Positions 1-11,979 of a DNA stretch of 64,000 nt are shown piece by piece. How positions within the stretch are numbered: the stretch's first letter is position 1; each line of letters opens with the position of its first letter. The position numbers were made by a program, and so were the translations under genes. The stretch spans positions 50,879,493-50,943,492 of the forward strand of contig OX419759.1 of assembly GCA_948567375.1 (NCBI GenBank), in the 5' to 3' direction. The notes under the pieces are model-generated. The model was not told where the DNA came from. It saw nothing but the letters and a program-made list of their open reading frames with translations, and made no database searches. Origin of the DNA: Lunularia cruciata (Eukaryota; Streptophyta; Marchantiopsida; Lunulariales; Lunulariaceae).

Positions 1-2571
1 GAACGATCAACAAAGGGATAAAAGAAGCATGCATAATCTCGAGTGTCATTGTTGTCGATGTGGTCGCTCATTGTACGTGTGCATTCCAAGTGGTCCAATC
101 CTATTCCTTGTGCATCCTTCCCACATGGGTCTTTACCTCTTGCAAGGTAAAGCGTCGGTGACACACCGGGCATGGTGTATCCCGAGTCGTTTTAGGTGAC
201 ACCACATGGGAAGGTGTAACCCTGGCTAGCACAAGAATAATGATAGTAATACATGATGCTCTTTACCATATCTCCCCATAGCTGCAAAACCACAACCCCT
301 CACATCCCAACTCATATAAGACAACAATTTCTTCAAACCCTAAAAACTGTAAACTCTTATAACTTTCAACTTCCATTTTCAAAATTTTCAAATTAAATTC
401 CCATGGAATTTAATCATGAAAACAAAGAAATTAGAAATGAAATTCCAGACCCATCACTCTCAATGTATAATCATCGCTGTAGACCCTTAAAAAAAAAACT
501 AAAAATCCTCATAACTTTATACTCCATTCTCCATAGTCTTCAATCTAGGTACCAATGGAACCAAAATTGAAAAACGAAGAGAATCAAACTATCACTCAAG
601 TGCTATGTGCTAAAGTGCACTCAGAAATTATCGATATGTCTTCTCACGAGTCTCTCCTCTCCCCGTCTCCACACTCTGCCGCAGCCTCCAATGACAAGTG
701 ATTCCAAGGTGCGTACAGAAGACCTGCAAAGAATTGCCCTTCGTTGTAATATGTGTTCAATTCACAATTTGTAGCTAAAATTAGATGTAGTTTTCCGCTT
801 CTCGGTTTTGTCCTCGTACAAATGTTGTAGAGTTTCACTTCAACTCGTGATGTAAGGAACTTGGTTTGGGCGTTTCAAATAGTGCCTTTTCGGAACAGTA
901 GAGGTCCTGTAAAACCTTGTATGGGTAATGTACAGGGGTACTCTAAAATTGTACGCGCAAGACTCCGTAGCCCTAGAAGGGGCAGTTAGGGAGACACCCA
1001 TGTTTATAAATTTGACACCTTTTGCAAGAGTGTTATAATGTAATTGGCACTGAATTATGCATTTTGCACTTTAGTGTCTTCCTTATCCAACACTATTTAC
1101 GAGTGTGTATTTTCGTTTCAATCTCTTCAATGTTCGTTTCCCCTCACAAGTCCTTGCAGAAATAACTGGCTGTGCGCAATATCCGATCCCTTGCACAGAT
1201 TGGTTACGATGAGATCCAGTCCGTTGGCTTTTCCTTGCTCTTACAGCAGAGACCATTGAGCAAAATCCAATAATATTATTTTGACACGAAAAGTAAAGGT
1301 AAATGTTAAAGTGCAAGACGGGGTCCATGTTGTATCTGGAAGCATCAAAAATTGTTTTCCTAAACATCGGTATCCCAAAACAGCTCTTGGAATGAAACGT
1401 TATTCCTCAACAATATGGAGAATGCAGATTAAACTCATGAAGCACATCAACCATGATTTATAGAGCAGAGTTGAAATCTTCTAAATGTGCAATCCCATCC
1501 AGTTGAAGTAGCTTTGGTGTCCTGAATATGAAAGTCGTTAAGCCTTTGTTGGTGATTAGGTGAATGAGCGTAGAGCTTTGGTTCACGGGAGTGACAATAT
1601 CGAAAGCCAATTGCCGTATAAGAATAACGTGATTGATTGTATAGATTCTGAGTACAGAGTTTGAAATCATTCTATCCTTGGGCCGGACCTGTAGGTAATT
1701 AAATAGCCACAGTGCTCAAGTGTCTTCTCATTCTATTGACATGATAGGTAGATATTCAATGCTAAATTGTTTCCCGTTTGCTCCTCACCACATGTAGGAT
1801 TTTGAAATTTTGGATGGAAGCACTTTCCTCATTTGAAAGATTCCTCTAGCAATTGCCGAATGCCTTAAGCTCAAAGGAAGATGAACCTCTAACTAATGGG
1901 TATTAGATCTGTCCAGGAATCTCTAACTAGGAATTCTCCAAAATATGAAACCTTCAACTTCAGAATACTAAACACCGACATTCACACCACATTGGGGTCT
2001 CAATGTACAGTAGACATCAAATTTGATCACCAAGATACTTGAACCCAAAGCTATGCGACCATGGCATAGAATGCGGTCAGAGATTCAATTCCCCTCCCAC
2101 TGCTTGGGAACTTACAATTTCATGTTCTATTTCACATAAGCGGTAAGATGACGGGTGAACGGGATTCCCCCAAGAGGTTATTTGGAGCTGAGTTTAAGCT
2201 GACCAATTCTATGGACAAAATTTGACAAGACAATGGTACTGAATACTGCACAACAATTTGCTACTGACTGATCCATGGTTTTCTTGGAAAGTGATGACCG
2301 AGATGCATGCTACGCGAGTAAGGCTATGTCATTGTATATCATCAATACATTCGTTTTGCTTACATGTTTTACAAGTGACATTGTACCCAAAGACTAAAGC
2401 ATTTATGCACATGAGAAACATATTGAAATTTATTTTTTTAATGAGTAAGCAATCCACTTCACGACAGCGTTTTCCATGTGATATTGATTCAAAGGGTCTC
2501 TCCATTGATGATCTTGGTCACACTACTACACTCCCGTCTTCTTTGTTAAGCATGAGTTTAATCCTTGAATG
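1..2571. other. Unassigned region, no gene recognised
   Basis: Only short open frames (under about 115 codons) occur here and none resembles a family I know. Base composition between roughly 600 and 2100 is less AT-rich than the retroelement pile-ups, so this may be older or single-copy DNA. A motif like the copia integrase DNGTEY appears near 2230 but is not supported by its neighbours. No LTR, PBS or target duplication was found. Confidence 0.4.
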
Positions 2572-2830
2572 TACTTGTACTTTTACCACATGAGTTGTTT
2601 TGAAACGTACTTGGTCTTTTCAACTACATGATTGGTTTTGCTATGTACTTTGAATTTTACAACATGAGTTATTTTCAATCACATGAGTGGTTTTGCAATG
2701 TACATGTTATATTTATATTATTTACACATTAGCACTTTTTCTACACATGAGTGTTTTTCCAGCTATGCATGTAAAATGATATATACGTGAACTTTTTTTC
2801 TATAAATGGTTTGTTTTGCAATGTAAATAG
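2572..2830. repeat. Degenerate tandem repeat, unit about 35-50 bp
   Basis: Phrases of the type ACATGAGT plus GGTTTTGCAATGTAC recur about five or six times with many substitutions and variable spacing. It reads as an old, decayed minisatellite. Unit boundaries are approximate because I aligned it by eye. Confidence 0.45.
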
Positions 2831-3599
2831 TAGCATGTGATATGTATAGTGGGAACATGTAATATTTATTCATATTAGGTTTCTCTGTGTGCAATTAACA
2901 TATTTCAAGTTCCTACTCCAAGTTCTTCTCCAAATTTAATGTCTTCCTTAATATATTATTTTTTTCCAAGTTATAATGCACATATTTTATCAACTCAATT
3001 TTTTCTACCATTAGAATTCATATCAACCCATTTTTAAGGACCCCTAAATGACCTTATTTTTCCACCCAAGCCCCCTTCCAAGCCCAATAAGGCAAGCAAG
3101 GCTCTCTTGACCCTAGTAGGAGACAAGCCCCCAATGACCCTCTACCTTCTCCATAACCTGTGAGCAGTCTAGACCTTGCAACCTGATCAAGAATTGCAAA
3201 TGATCCTCATCTGCTCCCTAGGCCTTGGGAGGAATCCCTCATCTAGCCCCTTGCCCATGGGAGCAATCCCTCAACAATGCAAGCCTTGACAACATTCCCT
3301 CTTTGAGATTTTATGACTTTCAACTTTTCACTAAATAAAACCAGGACATGCACCACATGTACAGTCTTGAGTTAACATGTTTGGTACATTTCACTACTCA
3401 CATTCATTCACCAAACTCATTCATATTCACTAAACACATTCACCTCACAAAGGTACAACTAGACAGAAAAGGAAGGAGTGGAAAGAACAATGAAACAGAT
3501 TTTATATAAAATGATTCCTCAAGGGTTACAAAGTTTTAAAAAAATGTGTATGTCTAGCTAGAACTATCAGAATTGAAGTCACTATCCAAATCTAGCATA
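2831..3599. other. Unassigned AT-rich spacer
   Basis: No coding region or mobile-element boundary is visible. A locally C-rich stretch at about 3060-3300 repeats words such as CAAGCCC and CCTTGGGAGG, without a clear repeat unit. Confidence 0.4.
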
Positions 3600-5226
3600 G
3601 GGACTTTTGGATCATGGTTGTAATTATAATTCCTTATACTTACATCTTCATGAGCATGAGAATCAATCTCCCTAAGCATACTCATGATAATTTTTCATTT
3701 CTTCAGCTTTCTTCCCTACCTTGGCTAATTCCAAGGTTGTGGAGTACCTTTCTTTTATGCACAGCTTCTCTACCTTTGATCTCAACTTCTTGCACCAAAG
3801 TCTTTCTTCCATTTCAGCTTTTACTCAACTTTCATCTATCTTGGCTACATGTGCTTCAACATTAGCCATTCTACATCTTTCCTTGGCTTCCAAAGATTCA
3901 CTCCTCAGTTTTGTATGGCTTGAGAAATCTTGGGAAAATGCAGCAAGGGTGGGTGAATGAATAATCATCCCTCTACCAACCCTTCTCCTCTTCCTCTAGT
4001 TCTCCTTTGTTGTCAACATCCTCTTTGTCTCTATCACCTAGCCTGGTCTTAGGGTGAATGCTCCTTTAGCCCACTTCATATACTCTTACATATTCTCTTC
4101 CGTGGGTGTGGCTTTTGCGGAAAGAATCTCATGAGAAGAATGTGAGGAAGGAATATTTTTAACTATGCTCATGAAGGTTGAACATAATCCAATTGTGCTT
4201 GTGAAAGTAGAACATATTTTGATTGCACTTGCAATTATGTACCATGGTCAGAATATGATCTACATGGTGTAATAAACAAATAAGATTGTCTTTCCACCTT
4301 TGGCAAATCAGTCGCTTGATTATCTACATCTCATGAATATATAACAAATGGGTCTTGTGTACTAAGCATTGCCTTGTGAAATGTGATTGTTGAGGAAAAA
4401 GGAGTATCATCTACTATTATTTTCTTATCCTCCTTCTCATGAATGACTTCCATTTTATACTCTTGGTCTACCACAATATAATCTTTCTTGCAATTTCCCA
4501 CACTCAAACCTAGCGATGTAGGAGGTGAGATATTAGCACAACCTTCTAACATCAAGTCAATCCTCTTGAAATTTGGACATTTTTATTTGATTTATCATCA
4601 ATTGTTCTCCATCCTTGTTTCAACTCTCTTTATCAAGCCTTATCCAGCGGACTTGTCTTTCTAATCTCAAGTCAACTTGTATAACTTCATGTACCTTGCT
4701 CATTTCTTGTGTAGTTTCTCACCATTCATAGACTTTAGAAACCCTTCTCCAAACTTCACTAGATAAGTGGCCATGTGGCTAAATGCAATCCTCTTTTATA
4801 CTTGTTTCTAAGTGCTACTCTCATGAATTTGTTTGAAATGTTTTGTCTTATCTAGGTAATCTAAAATTTGAGCATAATAGGAAGGATCATTTTAAAGTTC
4901 TCATCTTACCTCTTTCTCTTGCTCCTCATCAACTCCTCTCTTCTTTTGGTCCTCATGGACTCTACATTTCCTTTGATCTTGGTAGAGTCTTCTTTGAGTT
5001 TGGCTTCCATTAAAACTCCCATGGATACCATCTGCATAAGGTCTTGAAATCTAACAGGATTTAACAAGGAATTATTGCATATGTCACTTGAAAGGAGGAC
5101 AATTGATCCATGCTTGATCTCATTTGGACTTTGGGTATGCTTCATCCTTCTCAAGTCATTAATTCTCAAACTTAATCCATTCACTAAAAAATTGTAGATC
5201 TCACTCAAGTTGGTGCATTCACTCAA
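3600..5226 (-). pseudogene. Unidentified minus-strand relic with coiled-coil-like segments
   Basis: Read on the minus strand, 3960-3600 gives a lysine- and glutamate-rich, heptad-like segment (LEAKERCRMANVEAHVAKI, then KAEMEERLWCKKLRSKVEKL after one stop). Further open pieces lie at 4555-4331 and 5226-4906, the last with a basic end (KRREELMRSKRKR). I do not recognise the family. Stops separate the pieces, so if it was a gene it is dead. A similar coiled-coil-like minus-strand relic lies at 53883-55497, which suggests a repeated element rather than a host gene. Function is unknown. Confidence 0.25.
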
Positions 5227-6477
5227 GAATTATAGATCTCACTTAGAGAGTCAATGCTAGCTCAAAGATTTACATGAAAACCTCATTCATGTTTATCTTT
5301 CATGCCTCTGTTTACTTCTATGCCTCTCTTTAATTTTAGTGTGCTTGAGAATTAAGGGGGAATTCTAATTTTGATTTAACATACCACTCAATAGTGGAGT
5401 GAGACTCATCAAAGTGCTCAAGAAGGGAGTTCAAATATCATTGGTCTCTCTTTTAGTGAGCACATGTTATATTTTTTTAATGTACTTGTCCTTATGTAAT
5501 AATTTCTGATATATGGTACATTTTAATTCATAAAACATCATATTTTATTTCACTATTACCCATTAAATTCTTTACAAATTTGACTAACTTTCATAAATAA
5601 CCTATAAAATTTTCATTTGAAATGCCATGTTATGACTATTTTCATAGCCTTTGGTTTTGTGCACTTCCTTGGGTAAACATGTAGTGGTTATGTTCTTAGG
5701 TATTCTAGTAACTCTAGGCTTGTGAATGGATGGTATTTCCAAAAAAGAAATACCGTCAAACTTTCATCCTTTTCTATGAAGAATAATTGTATCTTTGTAT
5801 GTGTCATATGGTTTATTAGGTGTACTAGAATAGATTTATCATACCTATACATGAGAATTTAGCCTCATTAGAGCTCTTATTTTTTATCCTTGTAACTTGA
5901 TGAGGTCTTCCCATCTTTCTTGTTACCCTACATAGTTGCCATTTTGTGGTAGGATGGAATTATCACATATTATTTGGATGCCATTTCTATCCTTGCAAGG
6001 ATCTGTCCTTGCTTAGTGCTGTCCTCATCATCAAATGGTCTTTGTCACATAAAATCCTTGTCATCTTAGGAGGTTGTATCTTTTCTAGGTTGTACTCATC
6101 ACAAGCCACAAGCGGTACTTTTGTAGAATTTGTGAGACAACCCAAAGAGAAAACTTGAGAAGAACTTGAAGAATAAGCTTGTGCTTGGTGGATGAAGAGA
6201 ATGTGGATATGCCTCACTTGAACTTAGTAAGCATTATGAAGAGAAAGTGAGTGTTTATTTCTTGCTATGTCATCTCAAGTATAGTTTCTTAATGGGATAG
6301 CTTGCTTAGATTACTTTGAATTTCAACATCTGATTGAGAGATTGATTGTGCCCAAAAAAAAGTGAAGCCTTAATGGAGTTGTAGTTTTGCAAAGAACTAT
6401 TGTAATTAGTTGCATCTAGTGATATTTTTGGCTGATGATTCCTTATTTTCATGGCTTGCAAACTGCTAAATGCTTTA
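5227..6477. other. Unassigned flank of Ty3-A
   Basis: No recognisable gene. The last five bases (6473-6477, CTTTA) are the probable left target-site duplication of Ty3-A; its right partner is GTTTA at 17775-17779, one mismatch. Confidence 0.4.
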
Positions 6478-6919
6478 TGTAACAATATGGAGTTTACTAA
6501 CTAGTTAGTTGATTTTGACAATGTTACAAGTAGGCCAAATTAGCCAAGAATTATAGGAATGTTCTAAAAGCATCTAGGAAGTTGCTTGGTACCTTCTAAG
6601 TATTAGGTAATGTGCATGCCAAATAGTGCCTTGTAGGAGGAATTTTCTTTGGAAGCTTCATTGTTAGCTTAGCTTGCATGCCAAGTAGGTGGCTTCTAAA
6701 AGGAAGCTTCTTGAGCAACTTCCCGGTTAGCTTGACTTGCACTCTAAGAAAGTGGCTTTTAGGAAAATTCTTAAGAAGCTTTTCAAGAGCCTTGTATGTT
6801 CCTATAATACCAAAGCCCAAGCTCATGCAAGTCATTTGGAGTTTCCTTCATTCAAGAGTCCCAATGTGATCTTTCACCTTGATCTTCCATTCTCCTATTT
6901 CTCTCCTTGGTCTTTTAAA
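6478..6919 (+). repeat. 5' LTR of Ty3-A
   Basis: It starts TGTAACAATATGGAGTTTA and ends TCTTTTAAA, a mutated CTTTTACA. It carries AGCTTCTTGAG/GAAGCTT repeats and a degenerate TATA-like CCTATAATACC near 6800. A mutated tRNA-Met primer site, TGGTATCAAAG, follows at 6921. Confidence 0.88.
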
Positions 6920-7188
6920 TTGGTATCAAAGTAGGAATGGGATGGATGGAATTTAATGGACCACTAAATCTATTTCTGCCAAACTATTAGGATTTCATGT
7001 CCATGTACTACCCAATCATCATTTCATGCAGTTCATCATCCCACACACTTTGGATAGAATATTTTGAATACCATCACATTGTACAATGAACCCTTGGTAC
7101 TTCTGATTGTGACTTATGAGAAAGGTGGACATGTTGTATCTATATGTTAACTTAGATAAATCATGGGTAGTTTAATAAAATAGCAACC

Positions 7189-8015
7189 ATGGCGGCAATA
7201 CCTAAAGTTATCATTGCTATGTAGCAACAAATTGAGCACCTTACTCCATTGTTGGAAGAACAAGACCATCAATGATAAGAGCATGTAAAGAGTGCACCAT
7301 TTCAAGAAGGAGAAGAATAAATCCAGTTTCCAAAGCCCAAGGTATTTGAAGGCAAGAATCTCTCAAGTGCAATGGAGAATTTTGTGTTTGATTGAAAATG
7401 TTATCTTGAAACTATAAATCTTCAAGATGAATAGAGACATATTCTCTTAGCTTCAAGCCAATTGGATAGAGTGGCAAAAATATGGCGGTGATTCTAAGTA
7501 GAATGAGTTGAATGGTAGTTTGTTGTGCCAGTCTTGACATGGGAAGGATTCAAGAGTGCAATAATTGGGCAAGCTATAAATGTCACACAAGCCGCACAAG
7601 ATAGATTGGCAAAATTGAAGTAGATTGGATCTATGAGAAGCTACATCACTCAATTCCAAAACACCATAATGCAAATTCTAGATACTTAAGGTGAAGCTTT
7701 GGATTGTGAGGGATCTAAAGTCATGCACCAAATTGAAAGTGACTATGTGGGAGCCCAAACACTTGGAGGAAGCCATGCAGTTAGCTGAGCGCTTTGATTC
7801 CTTGGTTGTGATAACTTGATCTTGACCTTGATCTTCACAAAACCTACCAACACATTACACACAAGTGGAGGAGCCAACACCATTGGAGATTGATGCCACT
7901 CCAATATAGATCTCTTGTCACAATAGATAAGAAAAGACTATGAAAAAATGGTGGTTGTTTTTATTATTGCCAAATTGGACATTACATTGTTGAATGTACA
8001 CTCAAGAATAGATGA
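7189..8015 (+). pseudogene. gag: gag relic of Ty3-A
   Basis: The ATG sits in the same ATGGCGGCAATACC context as the gag start of B and E. Several internal stops interrupt the capsid region. Near the end the nucleocapsid knuckle survives in part (CFYYC, then H and C), but the second cysteine context is changed relative to the CFYC of copy B. It ends at the TGA (8013-8015) seen at the same place in B and E. It cannot encode capsid protein. Confidence 0.8.
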
Positions 8016-8059
8016 CCCTAACAAATTGTCCAAATGGAGTTATTGGAGTATGATAATCA

Positions 8060-8104
8060 AGGAAAAAAAGAATCCCAATAAGAGAAGTTGAGCCACATAT
8101 TGGG
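8060..8104 (+). promoter_or_regulatory. Decayed gag/pol frameshift-region stem in Ty3-A
   Basis: At the place of the B frameshift signal, CCCAATA (8074-8080) can pair with TATTGGG (8098-8104). Relative to B this swaps a G-C pair for A-U, a compensatory change. The heptamer itself is now an A-run (GGAAAAAAAG). Structure is inferred by eye, not folded. Confidence 0.5.
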
Positions 8105-11100
8105 AACTTGATTAGTTCTAATGATGTTGAAAGCTTGGCCTGTCACCTTGCAAGTTTGCTTCACTTGAAAGGTATGATATTTGATTATGATAATAGGATT
8201 TTGGTTGATTTTGGGAGTTAAAAGATTTCCATGTCCATGCAATAAGAAAAGGAATTAAGTATTCTTATCAAACCAATAATTAGAAGTAGATTGATGATGG
8301 CAAATGGTAGAAAAGGTTTTGCATCTTGTATCTCACATCCTATTATATTTAAGATTGGGAAGGTGTATTTAGAGTGTATGAGATTTATAGTCACACCTCT
8401 ACACTATGATGTCATTCTACATTTGCCTTGGCTTCAATGTCAAAAGGTTAAATTTGATTGCACATGACAACAAATTCACGTACAATACCAAGGTACGAAA
8501 TACCAATTAGGTTATTTGGCACCTTGAGTAAGACATCTAAGAATAGTCAATCCCAAGATGAAAAGTTTATAATAAAGTAGCCATAGAATAAGCTTTGGAG
8601 GAAGATAAGCCTATTTTATTGGGTGGATAAAATCAATTGTGCATGGAGAATTTGATGAGAGCCAAAAGCCTTATCAAGCAATGATTGATCAAATAGTTCA
8701 AGAGTTTGTAGATGTGTTTCTAGATGATCTACCAAAGAGATACACTCTAATCATCATATGCCCTTCAAGATTGAATTATTGCCAATAAGTACTCTAGTGA
8801 GTAGACCAATCTATTGGCTCTCACAAAAGGAATTGGACTAGCTCCAAACAACACTGACCAAGTTCTTAGAGAAGGATTTTATATGACATAGTACATCTCC
8901 TTAAGGAGCATCAATTCTATTTGTTCCAAAGAAAGATGGAGGACTTTGTTTCTTTATTGATTACCATGGCCTCAATAAAAAAATAGTAAAGAATGCATAT
9001 CCCTTGCCTTGAATTGATGACTTGCTTGATCAATTGAGAAGAGCATGGTACTTCTTCCTATTGGATCTCTAAAGTGGCTATTGGCAGATTTTGATTGATA
9101 GGGAGTAAGTAAAAATGAGTGCCTTTCACATTATGTATATGCATTTTGAATGGAAAGTTCTACCTTTTGGGCTCACTAATGCTCCAACAATCTTCATGGA
9201 TCAAATGCTTTGGATGTTGGATGGGCTATTGGATTGGTACCAGGAGATGTTCTTGGATGATACTTTAATCTTTAGCAAGATAGAGATGGAAAAAGTAAAT
9301 CATGTGTGAGAAGTCCTAGACAACTATATCTTAGGTTTTACTACAAGAATTCAAAGTGTGCCTTTGGGCAAAAGGAAATTAGCTTCTTGGATCATAAAAT
9401 CTCATTAGAGGTGACCATAAAATCAAGATGGAAGAGGAGAAAATCAAAGCCATGATTGATTTGCCTACTTCAAAGCATGTCATAAAGTCTGGGCATTTAA
9501 TGGATTGGCAAGTTTTTATCAATGAATTCATCTACTATTATGCTCATGTAATTGCACCATTGACCAACTTGTAAGAGAAGACCTCAAGCTTTCAGTAGAC
9601 CACCAAACACAAAGAAGCATTCTAGAAATTAAAACATATGATGTCTTCAAGACCCATTCTTCAACCATATGATCCTCAACAACCTTGTGTAGTTGATTTT
9701 GATATTTCTAACTTTGTCATTGGAGTTGTATTGCAACAAGAATTTCCAAATGAGTGACATCCCATTGCCTTTGTGTCTTGCCAATTAAACACCATAGAAA
9801 GAAATTACTCTACTTAAGATCAAGAACAACTATCAATGGTATATATCACCAAGATATAGAGGCATTATCTCTTGGAGAAATAAGTAATCATGCAAACCAA
9901 TCACAAACCCTTGTTGCAAATATTACATTTGGAGCACATGAAGAGTTAATATCATTGATGGGAGGAACAATTACAATTTTTTGATATCAAACTTGAGTAC
10001 AAAACCATAGGTTCAATGTCATCCTTGATGCACTATCATGATGACCTGATTTGAAGTCTCTTCCTCTCATCACAATGGCAATTAGAATATTGTCAATTGA
10101 CTCAAAAGTCCAAATTGAGTTTAGGATAGCTTTACAACAAGACTCTTTCTTCCAAATGGTACAATGTCGTCTTGTAGCACATGACATTGGATATAACACC
10201 TTCTCCTTCAAGGAAGGCCTTCTATTTTGTGAGAATCAAATCTATATTCCATCCAAGAGTGATCTACAACTTGTGTGCCTTCAAGAAATGCATGACTTAC
10301 CAATCATTGGTCACATGGGTGTGGACAAGACCTTAGGTACCTTACAACACCAACGATGGTAGCCCAACATGGCATGAGATATTTATGAGTTTTTTTAATC
10401 CTATGAGAATTGCAAACACAACAAGGCTAGCAACTAGAAATTGAGTGTACTTGTTCAACAACTTCTCATCCCATCTGCTTGATTGGAACACGTGAGCTTA
10501 GATCTCATCATATCCTTACACAAGACAAATCAAGAGCACACAATAATCATGGTGTTTGTTGATAAACTTAGTAAGAAAATTCATTTGGCACCAACCTTTG
10601 ATATAGTGGATGCTCCAACATTGTCCCAGATCTATTTTGACAATGTCTTCAAGCATCATGGGATGCCTCATGTACTCATCTTTAACCGTGATCCTTGATT
10701 CATCAAAAAAAATTTGGCAAACACACTTCTAGCTACTTGGAACCAAGCTTGCTTTGTCCATAGCCTATAATCCTCAAATTGATGGACAAACCAAACGTGC
10801 AAACTGCACCTTGGAGGATATGCTTTGTGCCTTTGTCAACATTCACCATACCAACTAGGATGAATATCTTGCAATTGTTGAATTTACCTACAATAATTCC
10901 AAACATGTAAGCATTGGATTCTCTCCTTTCTTCTTTAATTTTAGCCAAGACCCACTTGTTCTAGATTCACTCCTTGCTCCTCCACCATCTCATGTCCTTC
11001 ATACTTCCACCTTCTTGACCATAATATCCCAATCCCTAAAACAAGCCAAATCTCATCTCTTTGTTGCTCAAAATTATCAAAAACAATATGGGGACCAACA

Positions 11101-11273
11101 TCCTCATGATCTTACCTTTCAACTTGATGATAAGGTCATGCTTTCTTCTTTTAACCTACCATTTCTCCTTGGCACCCATGTTTATAAAATTCCTCCTAAT
11201 TGGATAGGTCTAATTGATGTCACCCAAATCATTTCTTTTGTTGCTTATTGACTTGCCTTACCTTGTCATATAT
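8100..11273 (+). pseudogene. pol: pol relic of Ty3-A, protease to integrase (part 1)
   Basis: Protease sequence is recognisable at about 8130-8480 by alignment to B. RT covers about 8780-9350; its catalytic segment at 9240-9280 reads MFLDDTLIFSK, so both aspartates survive. RNase H follows at about 9560-9960. Integrase begins near 10070, with HDLPIIGHMGVDKTLG of the zinc domain at 10291-10338, the first catalytic segment (LDLIISLHKTNQEH) and VLIFNRDP at 10674-10698, where the second catalytic aspartate is asparagine. Many stops and frameshifts break the frame. The reading is cut at 11273 by Ty3-B and resumes at 16929. Confidence 0.85.
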
Positions 11274-11439
11274 TGTAACAATATGGAGTAACAATATGGA
11301 GTTTAGTGACGAAGTTAGTCGGGCTTACGAAGTAGAGAATAAGACAAAATAGCCTAGAATATTCTAGAAGCATCTAAGAAGCTTCTTAGGAAGCTTCCCA
11401 ACTAGTTAACTTGCGCCTTAAGCAGGTAGCTTCTAGAAG

Positions 11440-11457
11440 GAAGCTTCTAGAAGCTTC
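11440..11457 (+). promoter_or_regulatory. Heat-shock-element-like motif in Ty3-B U3
   Basis: The bases read GAAgcTTCtaGAAgcTTC, four alternating pentamer cores with perfect spacing, which matches the heat-shock factor consensus nGAAnnTTCnnGAAnnTTCn. It lies about 140 bp upstream of the TATA box. More GAA/TTC palindromes follow closer to it (about 11480-11580). The identical site in the 3' LTR is at 16659-16676. Heat induction is inferred from the motif only. Confidence 0.6.
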
Positions 11458-11597
11458 TAACTAGCTTAGCTTGCACGCCAAGTAGGCGGCTTCTAGAAGG
11501 AAGCTTCTTGAGAAGCTTCCTAGTTAACTTGGCTTGCACTCCAAGAAAGCGGCTCAAGGAAACTTCTTGAGAAGCTTCAAGGGTCTTGTATGCTACC

Positions 11598-11605
11598 TAT
11601 AAATA
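11598..11605 (+). promoter_or_regulatory. TATA box of Ty3-B LTR
   Basis: TATAAATA occurs once in the LTR, about 105 bp before its end, at a position conserved in copy E (58133-58140). Transcription would start some 25-35 bp downstream, which defines U3 and R by inference. Confidence 0.65.
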
Positions 11606-11710
11606 CCAAGGCCGAAGCTCATGCTAGGCATTCGGAGTTTTCTCTCATTCAAGTGTCCCAATGTGAGCTTCCATTCTCCTATTTCTCTCCTCGGATTCGG
11701 TCTTTTACAT

Positions 11711-11722
11711 TGGTATCAGAGC
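11711..11722 (+). other. Primer binding site (initiator tRNA-Met) of Ty3-B
   Basis: TGGTATCAGAGC follows the LTR after one base. It is the standard plant retrotransposon site complementary to the 3' end of initiator tRNA-Met and would prime minus-strand DNA synthesis. Confidence 0.93.
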
Positions 11723-11979
11723 AGGAATGGGATGGATGGAATTTATAGACCACCAAATCCACTTCCGCCAAACCATTGGGACTTTCATGTCCAGATATTA
11801 CCAAAGCATCATTTCACACAATTCATCACCTCACGCTTGGGCAAGATTTTCTACATATGATCACCGTGTCAGAGGAACCCTTGATACTTCCAGTTGTAAC
11901 TTATGGAGAACGGTGGACGTGTTGTATCTACGTGTTAATCAACTAGATAAATTGCAGGTAGTGGAATAGAGTAGTAGCG

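Larger units (their letters stand above)
11274..11709 (+). repeat. 5' LTR of Ty3-B
   Basis: It runs TGTAACAATATGG...GGTCTTTTACA, with TG/CA ends. The first 28 bases hold a 13-bp tandem duplication (11276-11288 and 11289-11301) that is also present in the 3' LTR. The U3 part is packed with GAA/TTC pentamer motifs; a TATA box lies at 11598-11605. Confidence 0.96.

Noticed and set aside
2218-2260. GACAATGGTACTGAATACTGC could encode DNGTEYC, like a copia integrase motif
   Set aside because: The codons before and after do not match integrase and a stop follows within a few codons; no other copia motif is nearby.
6596-6934. Short open frames in LTR sequence with repeated KLLKKLP or FRKILKK phrases
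   Set aside because: They come from the AAGCTTCT repeats of the LTR and are not conserved as protein between LTR copies.
11431-11580. AAGCTTC palindromes as a possible CRISPR-like or transposon terminal repeat array
   Set aside because: The spacing is irregular, there are no unique spacers of constant length, and the context is a plant LTR.
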